From assembly GCA_018702955.1 (NCBI GenBank), contig JABJEK010000070.1, positions 1 through 43,532 on the forward strand: a DNA stretch of 43,532 bases, read 5' to 3'. Shown here piece by piece: positions 34,273-42,770 of this stretch. Position 1 is the first letter of the stretch, and each line of letters opens with the position of its first letter. The DNA comes from Rhodospirillaceae bacterium. Lineage in GTDB: Bacteria; Pseudomonadota; Alphaproteobacteria; UBA6615. A model generated the notes under the pieces. That model was not told the DNA's origin. It saw only the letters and a program-made list of their open reading frames with translations, and searched no databases. The position numbers and the translations under genes were made by a program.

Positions 34273-36096
34273 GTCTGACCCCATATTCCCGACGACACAT
34301 TCGCCGGTGTTGAGTCCAACCCCGACGGCGATGGCGACCGCATCCGGGTTCTCGGCCCGGCGCGCGTCATTGACCCGCTCAAGCGCGCGCAGCATGGCCA
34401 GCGCGGCATCGCACGCATGGGCGGCGTGGGCCGGATCGTCGATCGGCGCGTTCCAGAACGCCATGATGCAATCGCCCATATACTTGTCGATCGTGCCGTC
34501 GCGCTCCAGTATTTCGGCACTCAGCGGGGTCAACAGGCGATTGATCAGGGTTGTCAGCGCCTGTGGATCATCACGATGTTCTTCGGATATGGATGTGAAC
34601 CCGCGGATGTCGCAGAACAGCAGGGTCATCTCGCGTGTCTCGCCGCCCAATCTGAGCCGCTCGGGCTGATCGGCAAGCTGTTCAACGAGGGCCGGCGACA
34701 GATACTGCCCGAAGGCCGTGCGTATCTGACGGCGCTGGGTCTCGGATTGCAGATAGGTGATCAGCGAACTCGATAAATAGACGACCAGCACCACCAGCGC
34801 CGGGAATACCGGGTCGATCAGAACGCCGACGCTGGTAAAGGCGAACCAGCCCGCTGCCACACCGGCCGTAATGGCCGTCAGGCATACGACGGCGCTCGCC
34901 GTGACGCCGAGTCTGGGCAGCAGCAGCACCAGAAAAACACCCAGCAGCGCAAACGCGGCCAGTTCCGCACCCAAGGTCCAGTCCGGACGCGTCAGGAAAC
35001 TGCCGTTAAGGATCTGCTCCACAAGCTCTGCATGCACTTCGACCCCGGGAATAATCGAATTAAGCGGTGTCGCACGAAGATCGAACAACCCAGGCGCGCT
35101 TGTCCCGACCAGTATGATCGCACCCTCGATACCGTCATCAGCCTTGATGGGTTCGGTGTCCGACCAGAGCCGCCAGGCGGGCACGTAACGTGCCGCCTCA
35201 TGACCGGTGTAGCGCAGCCACACATGACCATCACCGCTCGTCGGCACCCGCAATTGTCCAATCCGGATATCGGCGATGCCCGAACTTTCATCGACCCCAC
35301 CCTCGCCGCTCGCATCGGACATGCGGATATTGAACCCCTGCGCGCCCTGCGCCACACGCAACGCCTCGGCGCCGAGCGTTGGGTATAGCGGCGGCAGCTT
35401 GAACGGATCGTCATACGTCGGTGTCGTTCCCGGTGCCACATACTGGGTGAACAGCGGCACTCTGCGGATCAATCCATCGGCGTCGGCCTCGAAATTGATG
35501 TTGCCAACGCCGGACGCCGCAGCCCCGAGTGCCGGCAAATTGGCAATCGCTGCGCCGTAAGCCGGCAGAAACGGATGCGGCGGGGACCCGCCGAGCCCGA
35601 TGCCGGCCTTCGGTGCGGGCGGCGGTGCGGTCTCGCGTGAGCGCGTAAACGTAAATCCGGCGACCACGCGCCCACGCGCAAACGCTTCAGCCAACAGTTG
35701 ATCATGGTCGGGCAATGCGGCGACCCGGGCCCGCAGGTCTGCATCGTCGGCGCCGTCTGGCCAATCCGCCACCACATTGGCCGGTGACGTCCGGTCCGGC
35801 TCGGCGAACAACACGTCGAACACAACAACTGCGGCACCTCTTTCGTGCAGCCGATCCACCAGCTCAGCGATCCGCGAGCGGGGCCAGGGCCACTGCCCGA
35901 TCCGCGCCAGGCTTTCATCATCGATGTCCAGAATGCGCACCGGCAGGGCGCTGTCATAAACCCGCGGCTCAATCCGCTGATAGGTATCGAACGTCCACAG
36001 CCTTGCCAGCTGCACAGGTTGCGGATCCTCGACACGCAGCAACAGCGCGAAGACAAGAATCAGGAGCGGAATGATACGGGCTTTCCAGGCAGTCAT
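34189..36096 (-). CDS. CHASE2-class III adenylate/guanylate cyclase, C-terminally truncated
   Basis: 635 aa. The N-terminal membrane segment (residues 8-20) precedes a periplasmic CHASE2 sensor (about 25-370). Three membrane segments (about 378-445) lead to the cyclase domain. The metal aspartates are Asp496 (LLFCDIRGFTS) and Asp542 (DKYMGDCIMAFW), and GLNTGECVVGNMGSD is present. After Asp608 similarity is lost. The usual GDxVNxAxRLE segment, with the transition-state Asn and Arg and an adenine-selecting residue, is absent. As encoded, activity is doubtful, so it may be a recent pseudogene. It is divergent from a FecR gene and convergent with the CRP-type gene. Confidence 0.88.
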   Translation of the reverse strand: MTAWKARIIPLLILVFALLLRVEDPQPVQLARLWTFDTYQRIEPRVYDSALPVRILDIDDESLARIGQWPWPRSRIAELVDRLHERGAAVVVFDVLFAEPDRTSPANVVADWPDGADDADLRARVAALPDHDQLLAEAFARGRVVAGFTFTRSRETAPPPAPKAGIGLGGSPPHPFLPAYGAAIANLPALGAAASGVGNINFEADADGLIRRVPLFTQYVAPGTTPTYDDPFKLPPLYPTLGAEALRVAQGAQGFNIRMSDASGEGGVDESSGIADIRIGQLRVPTSGDGHVWLRYTGHEAARYVPAWRLWSDTEPIKADDGIEGAIILVGTSAPGLFDLRATPLNSIIPGVEVHAELVEQILNGSFLTRPDWTLGAELAAFALLGVFLVLLLPRLGVTASAVVCLTAITAGVAAGWFAFTSVGVLIDPVFPALVVLVVYLSSSLITYLQSETQRRQIRTAFGQYLSPALVEQLADQPERLRLGGETREMTLLFCDIRGFTSISEEHRDDPQALTTLINRLLTPLSAEILERDGTIDKYMGDCIMAFWNAPIDDPAHAAHACDAALAMLRALERVNDARRAENPDAVAIAVGVGLNTGECVVGNMGSDHRSDVSAISVSSAFPSVTTMSQKSSLR

Positions 36097-36159
36097 GCCT
36101 GCAATCTAGCCCAGTGCACGCGCCGTATGCGATTCCCGAGAACGCCGGTGCGCATGTGC

Positions 36160-36312
36160 CTAAAGCGCGACGGACGCGAACGAAATCAACCCGAGGACCA
36201 AAAAGGATGCCGCACCCCACCGCACGAACATGCGCAAGACGGCGCGGCTGGCATAGTTTTCGAACATACCGTTGCTCGCCAGATGATGCGTGTGAGTGGG
36301 TCGGCGGGTCAT
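36160..36312 (-). CDS. Possible 50-aa membrane peptide upstream of the cyclase
   Basis: A small open frame beginning MTRRPTHTHHLAS and ending in a hydrophobic stretch (WGAASFLVLGLISFASVAL) that could span the membrane. A second start at 36267 gives 35 aa. No convincing ribosome site is seen. It lies 63 bp before the cyclase start on the same strand. I do not recognise it. Confidence 0.3.
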   Translation of the reverse strand: MTRRPTHTHHLASNGMFENYASRAVLRMFVRWGAASFLVLGLISFASVAL

Positions 36313-36375
36313 GAATTCGTCGTCCGGATGCTGTTAAAATCCACGGGCAGAGTGCCCCGGCTTCCACCTCATGTC

Positions 36376-36406
36376 TGTGACGCCCGTCACTGTGACCCCT
36401 GTCACT
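36376..36406. promoter_or_regulatory. Two tandem CRP-like binding sites
   Basis: TGTGA-N6-TCACT occurs at 36376-36391 and again at 36391-36406. Both match the E. coli CRP consensus TGTGA-N6-TCACA except at the last base. Their centres are 15 bp apart, and the units look like a 15-bp tandem repeat. They lie in the divergent region between the cyclase and FecR genes, about 2.2 kb from a CRP-type gene whose recognition helix has the GTGA-reading residues. Confidence 0.65.
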
Positions 36407-36461
36407 TCCAACAGCGCCAATCGTCGCTAGGTTTGGGTCATAACAACTGATGGAAAGCATG

Positions 36462-36587
36462 ATGATCACCACACAACACAATGCCCGGAAGCTGATCGGA
36501 CACGGCACCCTGATCGCGACCGGGGTGCTGACAGGCGGCCTGGGTGCCGCCTTGTTCGTCCTCTTGGCCGCCGCCACGGGAATTTAG
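36462..36587 (+). CDS. Possible 41-aa single-pass membrane peptide
   Basis: From ATG 36462 the product is MITTQHNARKLIGHGTLIA followed by a Gly/Ala/Leu-rich hydrophobic segment ending in AAATGI. GGAAAG lies 4 nt before this ATG; in-frame starts at 36450 and 36459 are also possible. It lies about 55 bp after the tandem CRP-like sites and about 50 bp before the fecR-type gene, on the same strand, so co-regulation is plausible. I do not recognise the peptide. Confidence 0.45.
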   Translation: MITTQHNARKLIGHGTLIATGVLTGGLGAALFVLLAAATGI

Positions 36588-36636
36588 GTGCGAGAACGCC
36601 TTTTCGACGCTATCTGAACAACTTAGGATATCCGCC

Positions 36637-38232
36637 ATGTTCAATCGTTCTGCCACTTTCTTCACTGTCGTCACGATCGCCATGACATCTGCCCCTGTCG
36701 CACATGGTCAGGGCAGCGCCGGGCGCGCCGGCGTGGCCGCCGCCGTGCGCGGCGACGTGGTCCTGATTGCCGCCGCGCCGCAACAGGCAAACCGCACGGT
36801 GGGGAAGAACGTACAGAGCGGCGATCCGGTTTTCCTCGGAGATACCATCGAGACGGGCCCGGAATCGGGCCTGCAGATCATGCTGATGGACGAGACCATT
36901 TTCACGATCGGACCCGACGCCGCGTTGATCATCGATGAATTTGTCTACGACCCCGAGACCAGCGCGGGAAGAGTCACCGCATCGGTTCTGAAGGGCGCCT
37001 TCCGGTTCGTCTCCGGTCGCGTCGCCAAGGAAGAGCCGCGCAATATGAATGTGAAGACCCCCGTCGGGACGATCGGCATTCGCGGCACATCGGCCGCGGG
37101 TCGGGTTATCCCGGCAAACCCGGACGACCCCAACAGCGAAATCTCCGCCGACATCGTGCTGCTCGGGCCAGGCGCCGATAACAATGCGAACGAGCGCGCC
37201 GGCCGCATCATCGTCTCCAATGCAGACACATCGGTTGAAATCTCGCGTTCGGGCTTCGGCACGAATATCGCCGGCATCGATGCCGCGCCGACCATCCCGG
37301 TGCGTTTTGAGCCGTCAGTCGTGTCCGGCCTGACCGGTGATCTCGGTACCGATGGCGGCGCGCGCCCGGCTTCCCGCCCGGCGGCCGGCCCCGACGCCCA
37401 GAACGGCAATGATCAATCGGGCGGCGATGGCGACAATCAGCCCAGCGACGGCACGGGTCCCAATAACAGTGGCGGTTCGGCTGCAGTCCAGCCCGCAGGA
37501 CCTGCAGGGACAACGGGACCGACTTCCGGAGGCGCAAATGCGTCCGGGCCGGTCGGCGGCCCCGCAAACGGTCCCGGCACCCCCGTAAGGCCGGCTGCGG
37601 GAGGCGGCATCGGCCTCGGCCAGGTGGCCACATTATCGGGACAGACAATCGGGGCCAGCGTCGTCAATGCCGGCGTGCTGAACCAACTTGGCACCAGCCA
37701 GACCCAGGCTCAACAACTGCTCCTCGCCGCAGTCGAAGAGGGCGCCGGGTCATTCAACAATAAAGTCACGACATTCGCACAGTTGCAGTCCATCGAGACC
37801 GGGACGGCGACATACGCATTCAACTCAATTCCGTTGTTCCGGGGGCCCGGTTCCTCCGTGGGCGACGGCGGTTCGTATGATGCAAAAGCTGTGATCGACT
37901 TCGGCGCGCGCACGATCGACCTGACGGTCTCCAACGTGCTGTACACGATTGCCGGCTCAGGCGGCCACTCATTCGTGTTCGACGAAGGTATTGGGAACGG
38001 CCCGAACGACAACTTCTCAAATGATACCGGGCTCGCATCCAACACGTGGAACTCGACAGACAATGCCGCAGATTTCACGACGGCGCCGACTGGTGGCCAT
38101 CTGGTTGAGATCGAGGCACAGATCAACAACAACCTGAACACCGGCGTAATCGCCAGCGAAGGCAGGATAAACGTCAAGGTTTCCCACGCCGGCGCCGTGA
38201 TCGAAGGCAACAGAACCGTCGACAAGCAATAG
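36637..38232 (+). CDS. Exported FecR-domain protein with low-complexity linker
   Basis: 531 aa from ATG 36637, with AGGA 8 nt upstream; the longer frame from 36544 lacks a signal peptide at its start. Residues 1-25 form a signal peptide ending near AHGQ. Residues about 65-155 are a FecR domain (DTIETGPESGLQI, FRFVSGRVAKEEP, VKTPVGTIGIRGT). Residues about 230-345 are rich in Gly, Pro, Ala, Asn and Asp. A C-terminal beta-rich domain of about 180 aa is not recognised. Proteins of this type often lie next to CHASE2-cyclase genes, as here. It has no adjacent FecI-type sigma factor or TonB receptor. A scaffold or envelope-sensing role is a guess. Confidence 0.85.
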   Translation: MFNRSATFFTVVTIAMTSAPVAHGQGSAGRAGVAAAVRGDVVLIAAAPQQANRTVGKNVQSGDPVFLGDTIETGPESGLQIMLMDETIFTIGPDAALIIDEFVYDPETSAGRVTASVLKGAFRFVSGRVAKEEPRNMNVKTPVGTIGIRGTSAAGRVIPANPDDPNSEISADIVLLGPGADNNANERAGRIIVSNADTSVEISRSGFGTNIAGIDAAPTIPVRFEPSVVSGLTGDLGTDGGARPASRPAAGPDAQNGNDQSGGDGDNQPSDGTGPNNSGGSAAVQPAGPAGTTGPTSGGANASGPVGGPANGPGTPVRPAAGGGIGLGQVATLSGQTIGASVVNAGVLNQLGTSQTQAQQLLLAAVEEGAGSFNNKVTTFAQLQSIETGTATYAFNSIPLFRGPGSSVGDGGSYDAKAVIDFGARTIDLTVSNVLYTIAGSGGHSFVFDEGIGNGPNDNFSNDTGLASNTWNSTDNAADFTTAPTGGHLVEIEAQINNNLNTGVIASEGRINVKVSHAGAVIEGNRTVDKQ

Positions 38233-38234
38233 GG

Positions 38235-38250
38235 CCGGTTGCTCAACCGG
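38235..38250. terminator. Hairpin between convergent fecR-type and aldolase genes
   Basis: CCGGTT pairs with AACCGG around a 4-nt loop, in the gap and over the aldolase stop. There is no clear T-run on either strand, so terminator function is weakly supported. Confidence 0.3.
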
Positions 38251-39004
38251 GCTTCAACGCCTCCAGCACCTCGGGTGCCGCACCGGTCAGCATCCGCAGA
38301 TCCGACGTCGGGGTCACCAGATCGAACCCGTTCGCGATCATCTGCGCTGAATAGTCCGTCCGGGTCGCGTGGACACCGGCACGGATGCCGGCCGCGTGGG
38401 CGCCCTCAAGGATCTGCGCGATCAGGTCCGCAACCGGGCCGTCGAAATTATCGTGCCTGGGCGGATGCCCGTGGGCGAACGCCAGATCCGTCGGCCCGAT
38501 ATAGACCGCGTCGAGCCCCGGTGTTTCGGCGATCTCCTGGAGGTTCGCCACACCCTCGCGGGTCTCGATCATGGCGAAGGTCAGAATCTCCTCGTTCGCA
38601 TGATCAAGATAGTCAGCGCCGCCATAGATCGTGCCACGATACGCGCCGTTTGAACGATACCCATCGGGCGGATATCGGCACGCGCCGACAAAGCGCTCCG
38701 CGTCATCCCGGTTGTTGATCATCGGACAGATGATCCCGTACGCGCCTGCATCCAGGCACCGCATGATGACCGACGGTTCGTTCCAGGGCACTCGGATGAT
38801 AGGCACCGCATTGCCCGCCGACATGGCCTGGAGCATCGGGATCGCATCCGGCACATCGATCGGTCCGTGTTGCAGATCGATGGTCAGCCCGTCCCAACCC
38901 TGATGAGACATGACTTCCGCCACGTAGGGGCTCGGCACCGAGACCCAGCCATTTACGGCGGCCTGACCCGCCGCCCATAATTCACGTAGACGGTTCTTGC
39001 GCAT
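38243..39004 (-). CDS. HpcH/HpaI-family aldolase
   Basis: 253 aa from ATG 39004, with AGGG about 6 nt upstream; the longer frame to 39157 is not supported. A class II (metal-dependent) pyruvate aldolase fold. Landmarks are LTIDLQHGPIDV, where most members have a Glu at the Gln position of LEH/LQH, then PWNEPSVIMRCLDAGAYGIICPMINN with the phosphate/metal loop, and MIETREGVANLQEIAETPGLDAVYIGPTDLA. These enzymes cleave 4-hydroxy-2-oxo acids to pyruvate and an aldehyde. The MFS symporter gene lies 80 bp upstream on the same strand, so it may import a precursor. Confidence 0.92.
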   Translation of the reverse strand: MRKNRLRELWAAGQAAVNGWVSVPSPYVAEVMSHQGWDGLTIDLQHGPIDVPDAIPMLQAMSAGNAVPIIRVPWNEPSVIMRCLDAGAYGIICPMINNRDDAERFVGACRYPPDGYRSNGAYRGTIYGGADYLDHANEEILTFAMIETREGVANLQEIAETPGLDAVYIGPTDLAFAHGHPPRHDNFDGPVADLIAQILEGAHAAGIRAGVHATRTDYSAQMIANGFDLVTPTSDLRMLTGAAPEVLEALKPG

Positions 39005-39084
39005 GAATTCCCTGCCCCTGACGGTTTTTCGAGCCGTCAGTCTGACATGCAGGCAAACGACACACCACCGCCGGGGCGTGGTGC

Positions 39085-40464
39085 TCAGGCAGACTGTCGT
39101 TCGAGGATCTCGGCGCGCAACTGAGCCTGGCGGTCGGCCGTCAGCGGATAGCGCCACACTACGCTCAGGGCCAAAATCTTGAATATGATCGGGCAGACGC
39201 CGAACAGAAACGCGAGCACCAGCAGCGCCTGGTCCCCGTTGTACATATCGGGCACAAATCCGACGACGTCGAGCAGCTTGAGTGAAATCCCGACCACCAG
39301 CGCCGCTGCAGCCTTCGCCGCCATCGCCCAGACCGCGTAGAAAATGCCCGTGCGCTGCTTACCGGTCTCCAGCACATCCTGGTCCACCACATCCGCCAGC
39401 ATCGAAGCAGGCATCGCCAGATCGGCACCCAGCGTGATTCCGGCGACCATGGCGACGAACAGGAACGGAATCACATCACCCGAACCCAAGAACGGTACGA
39501 TCGAGAATGCGAGAATTGCCAGGATCAGCGCATACCGCCATGCCACATGCTTGCCCAGCCGGTTCGCGACGAACATCCATATCGGCGTGCCGACAATCGC
39601 CGCAACGAAATAGACGGCCAGGTAGATCGCGGTCCAGTCCGGGCGTTCGATGACCTGTTTCACATAGAAAAACAGCAGAGTGACGGGAAAGGCGTTGGCA
39701 ATCCCATTGGCGAAATAGCAGGCAAGAATGCGCAAATAGGGTTTGTTGGACAGCATGAGCCGGATGCCGGAACGCCAGTCGGTGTCGGCAGCCACATGCG
39801 TAGTGAGCACAGGACGTTCGCGCACAAGCAGCGCCGTCGCGATGATCGGGACAGGCAAAAGGAGTAGTCCCACGATAGCGATCAGTTCGAGGGCGTCTCG
39901 TTCTGGAAAAAACGCCGTGCCACTCTGGTTCGCGACGACGAACAACAGCGCCGCCCCCAGCGTACCGACCACCGCAAACAGGTGGCGATACAGAAATATG
40001 CGGCTGCGCTGGTGATAGACCGTGCTGAGTTCGGCACCCATCGCCGTGTAGGGCATGAATAGCGCAGTGCCCGAGGAAAACAGCACGAAGCTCCAGACCC
40101 CGAGATAGAACGCACCCGCATCGGGTGGCGGCAGGAAGAGCTTGTAAACGGCGAAAGTCAGCGGCGCCCAAGCGAGCACAATCCAGGGTATACGGCGACC
40201 GAACCGGCTCCGGGTCTTGTCACTCAACCATCCGATCAGCGGGTCGGTTACGAAATCCCAGAGCCGGGTTACCAGGATGATGATTCCGGCATCACCCATT
40301 GATATCCCGCCGAGCGACGAATAAACGCGGGGCACAAACATGAACATGCCAATCGCCAGCAGCGAGATCGGCATCGAGATCGACCCGAACACGATCAGCG
40401 TCGTCAGGCTCAAACGATCCGTGGCATGATCTGGCTGCGCGGTCGTATCATCCTCCGCGGTCAT
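39085..40464 (-). CDS. GPH/MFS_2-type symporter
   Basis: 459-aa inner-membrane protein with about 12 membrane segments. The cytosolic signature LWDFVTDPLIGWLSDKTRSRFGRRIPW is that of the glycoside-pentoside-hexuronide:cation symporters (MelB-like), and the second half has MPASMLADVVDQDVLETGKQRTG. The Asp residues of DFVTDP are those that bind the cation in MelB. The solute is unknown; the downstream HpaI-type aldolase suggests a sugar acid or hydroxy-oxo acid, which is inference. Divergent from the FAD oxidoreductase gene, with a 213-bp gap showing no clear site. Confidence 0.9.
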   Translation of the reverse strand: MTAEDDTTAQPDHATDRLSLTTLIVFGSISMPISLLAIGMFMFVPRVYSSLGGISMGDAGIIILVTRLWDFVTDPLIGWLSDKTRSRFGRRIPWIVLAWAPLTFAVYKLFLPPPDAGAFYLGVWSFVLFSSGTALFMPYTAMGAELSTVYHQRSRIFLYRHLFAVVGTLGAALLFVVANQSGTAFFPERDALELIAIVGLLLLPVPIIATALLVRERPVLTTHVAADTDWRSGIRLMLSNKPYLRILACYFANGIANAFPVTLLFFYVKQVIERPDWTAIYLAVYFVAAIVGTPIWMFVANRLGKHVAWRYALILAILAFSIVPFLGSGDVIPFLFVAMVAGITLGADLAMPASMLADVVDQDVLETGKQRTGIFYAVWAMAAKAAAALVVGISLKLLDVVGFVPDMYNGDQALLVLAFLFGVCPIIFKILALSVVWRYPLTADRQAQLRAEILERQSA

Positions 40465-40677
40465 ATGTTCGCGTTTCGGGACAAAACCCGTTCCCCATCA
40501 CCTATCAACACGGCACCCCCGCCGAATTCTAGATATAACCCTTGGGAAGGCATGTGGCTGTAACGTAATTGTCAACGTGCGCAGCACTGCAATTCTGCGC
40601 CGGCCCGCGTGAAGGGCCACAACGAAAAGAGGCCATAAACAAGGCCGAGAACAGATACGAGTTCGCAAACCAGTCGA

Positions 40678-42144
40678 ATGAACACCGATCCCGTACACGC
40701 AGAATCTCTTGAGGCGCTCGAAGCGCGCGTCCGCCATGAGCTGGCGTTGCTCGACCACCCCAAAGCCGAGTGGGTCCCGCCGCGCACCGATAAATCGGGA
40801 CGTCACGTCTATGACGTGCTGATGGTGGGTGCCGGCCAGAGCGGTCTCGGTGCCCTGTTCGCGCTGGGTCGCGAGAAAGTGACGAACATTCTAGCGGTCG
40901 ACCGTAGTCCGGCCGGCCGGGAAGGCCCCTGGATCACCTACGCGCGGATGCGCCAGCTTCGCACCCACAAGGACATCACGGGCCCGGCGCTGGGCATTCC
41001 ATCCCTCACGCCGCGCGCATGGTTCACCGCACGCTACGGCCCCGACGCCTGGGACGCGCTGGTCCGTATTCCGCGCACCGACTGGCAGGAATACCTGAAC
41101 TGGTACCGGGATATTCTCGAACTGCCGGTGTGGAGCGAGACCGAGGTAGGCCCGCTTGCCGCGGACGAACCCGATAACCCCGACAGCCTGATCCGGGTGC
41201 CTTTGACGGCCACCGGACCGAACGGTCGCACCGAGACGGTGCTCGCGCGCGAAGTCGTGCTCGCCAATGGCCTCGAGGGGTGCGGTGTCTGGCACATCCC
41301 GGAAATCCTGACCGAAAATCTGCCCGCCGATCGCTACGCCCAAGCCAACACGGAATTCGACGTGTCGGCACTTCGCGACAAACGCATCATCGTGATCGGC
41401 GCGAATGCCGGCGGCTTCGATTCCGCTGCCGCGGCTCTCGAAGCCGGTGCGACCAAGGTCGATCTTCTCGTTCGCCGAGACGAAATCCCGCGCGTGAACG
41501 CGCACAAACCGATCGACAGCGTCGCCTGGCTCAAACATTTCGGCGACCTGGACGACGCCACGCGCTGGCGCCTGATGGTTCACGTCATGCGCAACAACCA
41601 GCCGCCACCCCAGGACACATTCGACCGGGCCGCCAACATGCCGGGTTTCCGGATGCGCGAAGGCGCGGGCATGACGGCGGCATACATGGCAAACGACGAG
41701 GTGATCATCGAGACGGCAGCGGGCGATAAGTTGCACGCAGATTTCGTCATCGCTGCGACCGGCTTTGCCAATGATTTCAGCCTGCGGATCGAAACTTCCG
41801 AAATTGCCGACAAGATCGCGCTGTGGCGCGACTGCTACACCCCGCCGGACGGTGAGGACTGGGAGCCGATGGGCACCTATCCTTATCTTGGAAAATCCTT
41901 CGAGTTCACGGAGAAGACGCCTGGCACTGCACCATGGCTGCACCATATCCACTGTTTCTCACTGGGCACCAAGCCAAGTCTCGGGTTGTCCGCCAGCTCG
42001 GCGACCGCCATGCGCTACGGCGTGCCCCGGCTGGTCCAGGCGTTGACACGCTGCCTGTTTCTGGACGACGCGGAATATCATGCGAACGCAATGCTGACCT
42101 TCGATGAGGAAGATCTCGTCGTCGATCCGGCCTCAGGAAGCTAA
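40678..42144 (+). CDS. FAD-dependent monooxygenase-like oxidoreductase
   Basis: 488 aa. The FAD-binding Rossmann motif is DVLMVGAGQSGLGALFAL near residue 50, and the second dinucleotide site is IIVIGANAGGFDSAAAAL near 240. DFVIAATGFAND is the conserved ATG motif of flavin monooxygenases. THKDITGPALGIPSLTPRAWF resembles the substrate region of FMO/Baeyer-Villiger-related proteins. The NADPH-side motif has GxNxGG instead of the usual GxGxSG, so cofactor use may differ. Substrate unknown. Possible start ATG has no strong ribosome site. Convergent with the PA14-like gene. Confidence 0.88.
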   Translation: MNTDPVHAESLEALEARVRHELALLDHPKAEWVPPRTDKSGRHVYDVLMVGAGQSGLGALFALGREKVTNILAVDRSPAGREGPWITYARMRQLRTHKDITGPALGIPSLTPRAWFTARYGPDAWDALVRIPRTDWQEYLNWYRDILELPVWSETEVGPLAADEPDNPDSLIRVPLTATGPNGRTETVLAREVVLANGLEGCGVWHIPEILTENLPADRYAQANTEFDVSALRDKRIIVIGANAGGFDSAAAALEAGATKVDLLVRRDEIPRVNAHKPIDSVAWLKHFGDLDDATRWRLMVHVMRNNQPPPQDTFDRAANMPGFRMREGAGMTAAYMANDEVIIETAAGDKLHADFVIAATGFANDFSLRIETSEIADKIALWRDCYTPPDGEDWEPMGTYPYLGKSFEFTEKTPGTAPWLHHIHCFSLGTKPSLGLSASSATAMRYGVPRLVQALTRCLFLDDAEYHANAMLTFDEEDLVVDPASGS

Positions 42145-42158
42145 CGCCGCCAACCCGC

Positions 42159-42770
42159 CTAGTTCTGCGGCACTTCACCGGGAATATGCGCGAACGCCTC
42201 TTCGGGAACGAAATCGAGCTGGCCGGACCCGCCCGGCTTCAGCCAGTAGAGCTCCAGCGTCGACGTCACCCGTTTCTCGAAATAGAGCAGGTGCAGCGGG
42301 TACCAGCCCGGTGTGGTGATCTCGACGGGGGTGAGCTCCGAAAAACGATCGCTGTGAACACCGGGGTCATGCACGATCCGGACTCCACCGATCTTCAGGT
42401 CGACCCCGTCGTTGGAGCGCATGGCGATTGTATAGGTACCGGCCACGGGAAAACTGATGTAGCCGCGGATATCCGCACCGACCTCGTCCACCCGACCGCT
42501 GGTCAGGACATCGCCGTCACCCACGAAGTAGTCGAGGATCAGGATCGGCTCGCCCTTTACCCCGTCCTTGTACTTCGCCCAATCCGGGATCTCACTCGTG
42601 TCGTTGAACACATTGTAATAGTAGGTCACGCCCAGTCCCGGCCGAAGATCACCGGCCCCCGGCTGCGGCGTGGCCGACTTTAATCCCGACAGCAGGTCGG
42701 CAGCGTTCCCGGTTATCGCGCCGAACGTCAGGCTGCATGCGAGCAGTGCCGTCGCGATTACGGACCGCAT
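42159..42770 (-). CDS. Exported PA14-like domain protein
   Basis: 203 aa. Residues 1-23 are a signal peptide (MRSVIATALLACSLTFGAI). From about residue 50 the sequence resembles a PA14 beta-barrel: GVTYYYNVF at the start, YISFPVAGTYTIAMRSNDGVDLKIGG in the middle, and PLHLLYFEKRVTSTLELYW near the end. PA14 domains bind carbohydrates. Probably periplasmic or secreted. Its start codon overlaps the stop of the YciI-like gene by one base (TGATG), so translation is likely coupled. Confidence 0.82.
   Translation of the reverse strand: MRSVIATALLACSLTFGAITGNAADLLSGLKSATPQPGAGDLRPGLGVTYYYNVFNDTSEIPDWAKYKDGVKGEPILILDYFVGDGDVLTSGRVDEVGADIRGYISFPVAGTYTIAMRSNDGVDLKIGGVRIVHDPGVHSDRFSELTPVEITTPGWYPLHLLYFEKRVTSTLELYWLKPGGSGQLDFVPEEAFAHIPGEVPQN

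Noticed and set aside
34261..34279. The GTCAGACC palindrome as an intrinsic terminator for the cyclase
   Set aside because: It lies inside the annotated cyclase frame and has no T-run; an insertion edge or chance dyad is more likely.
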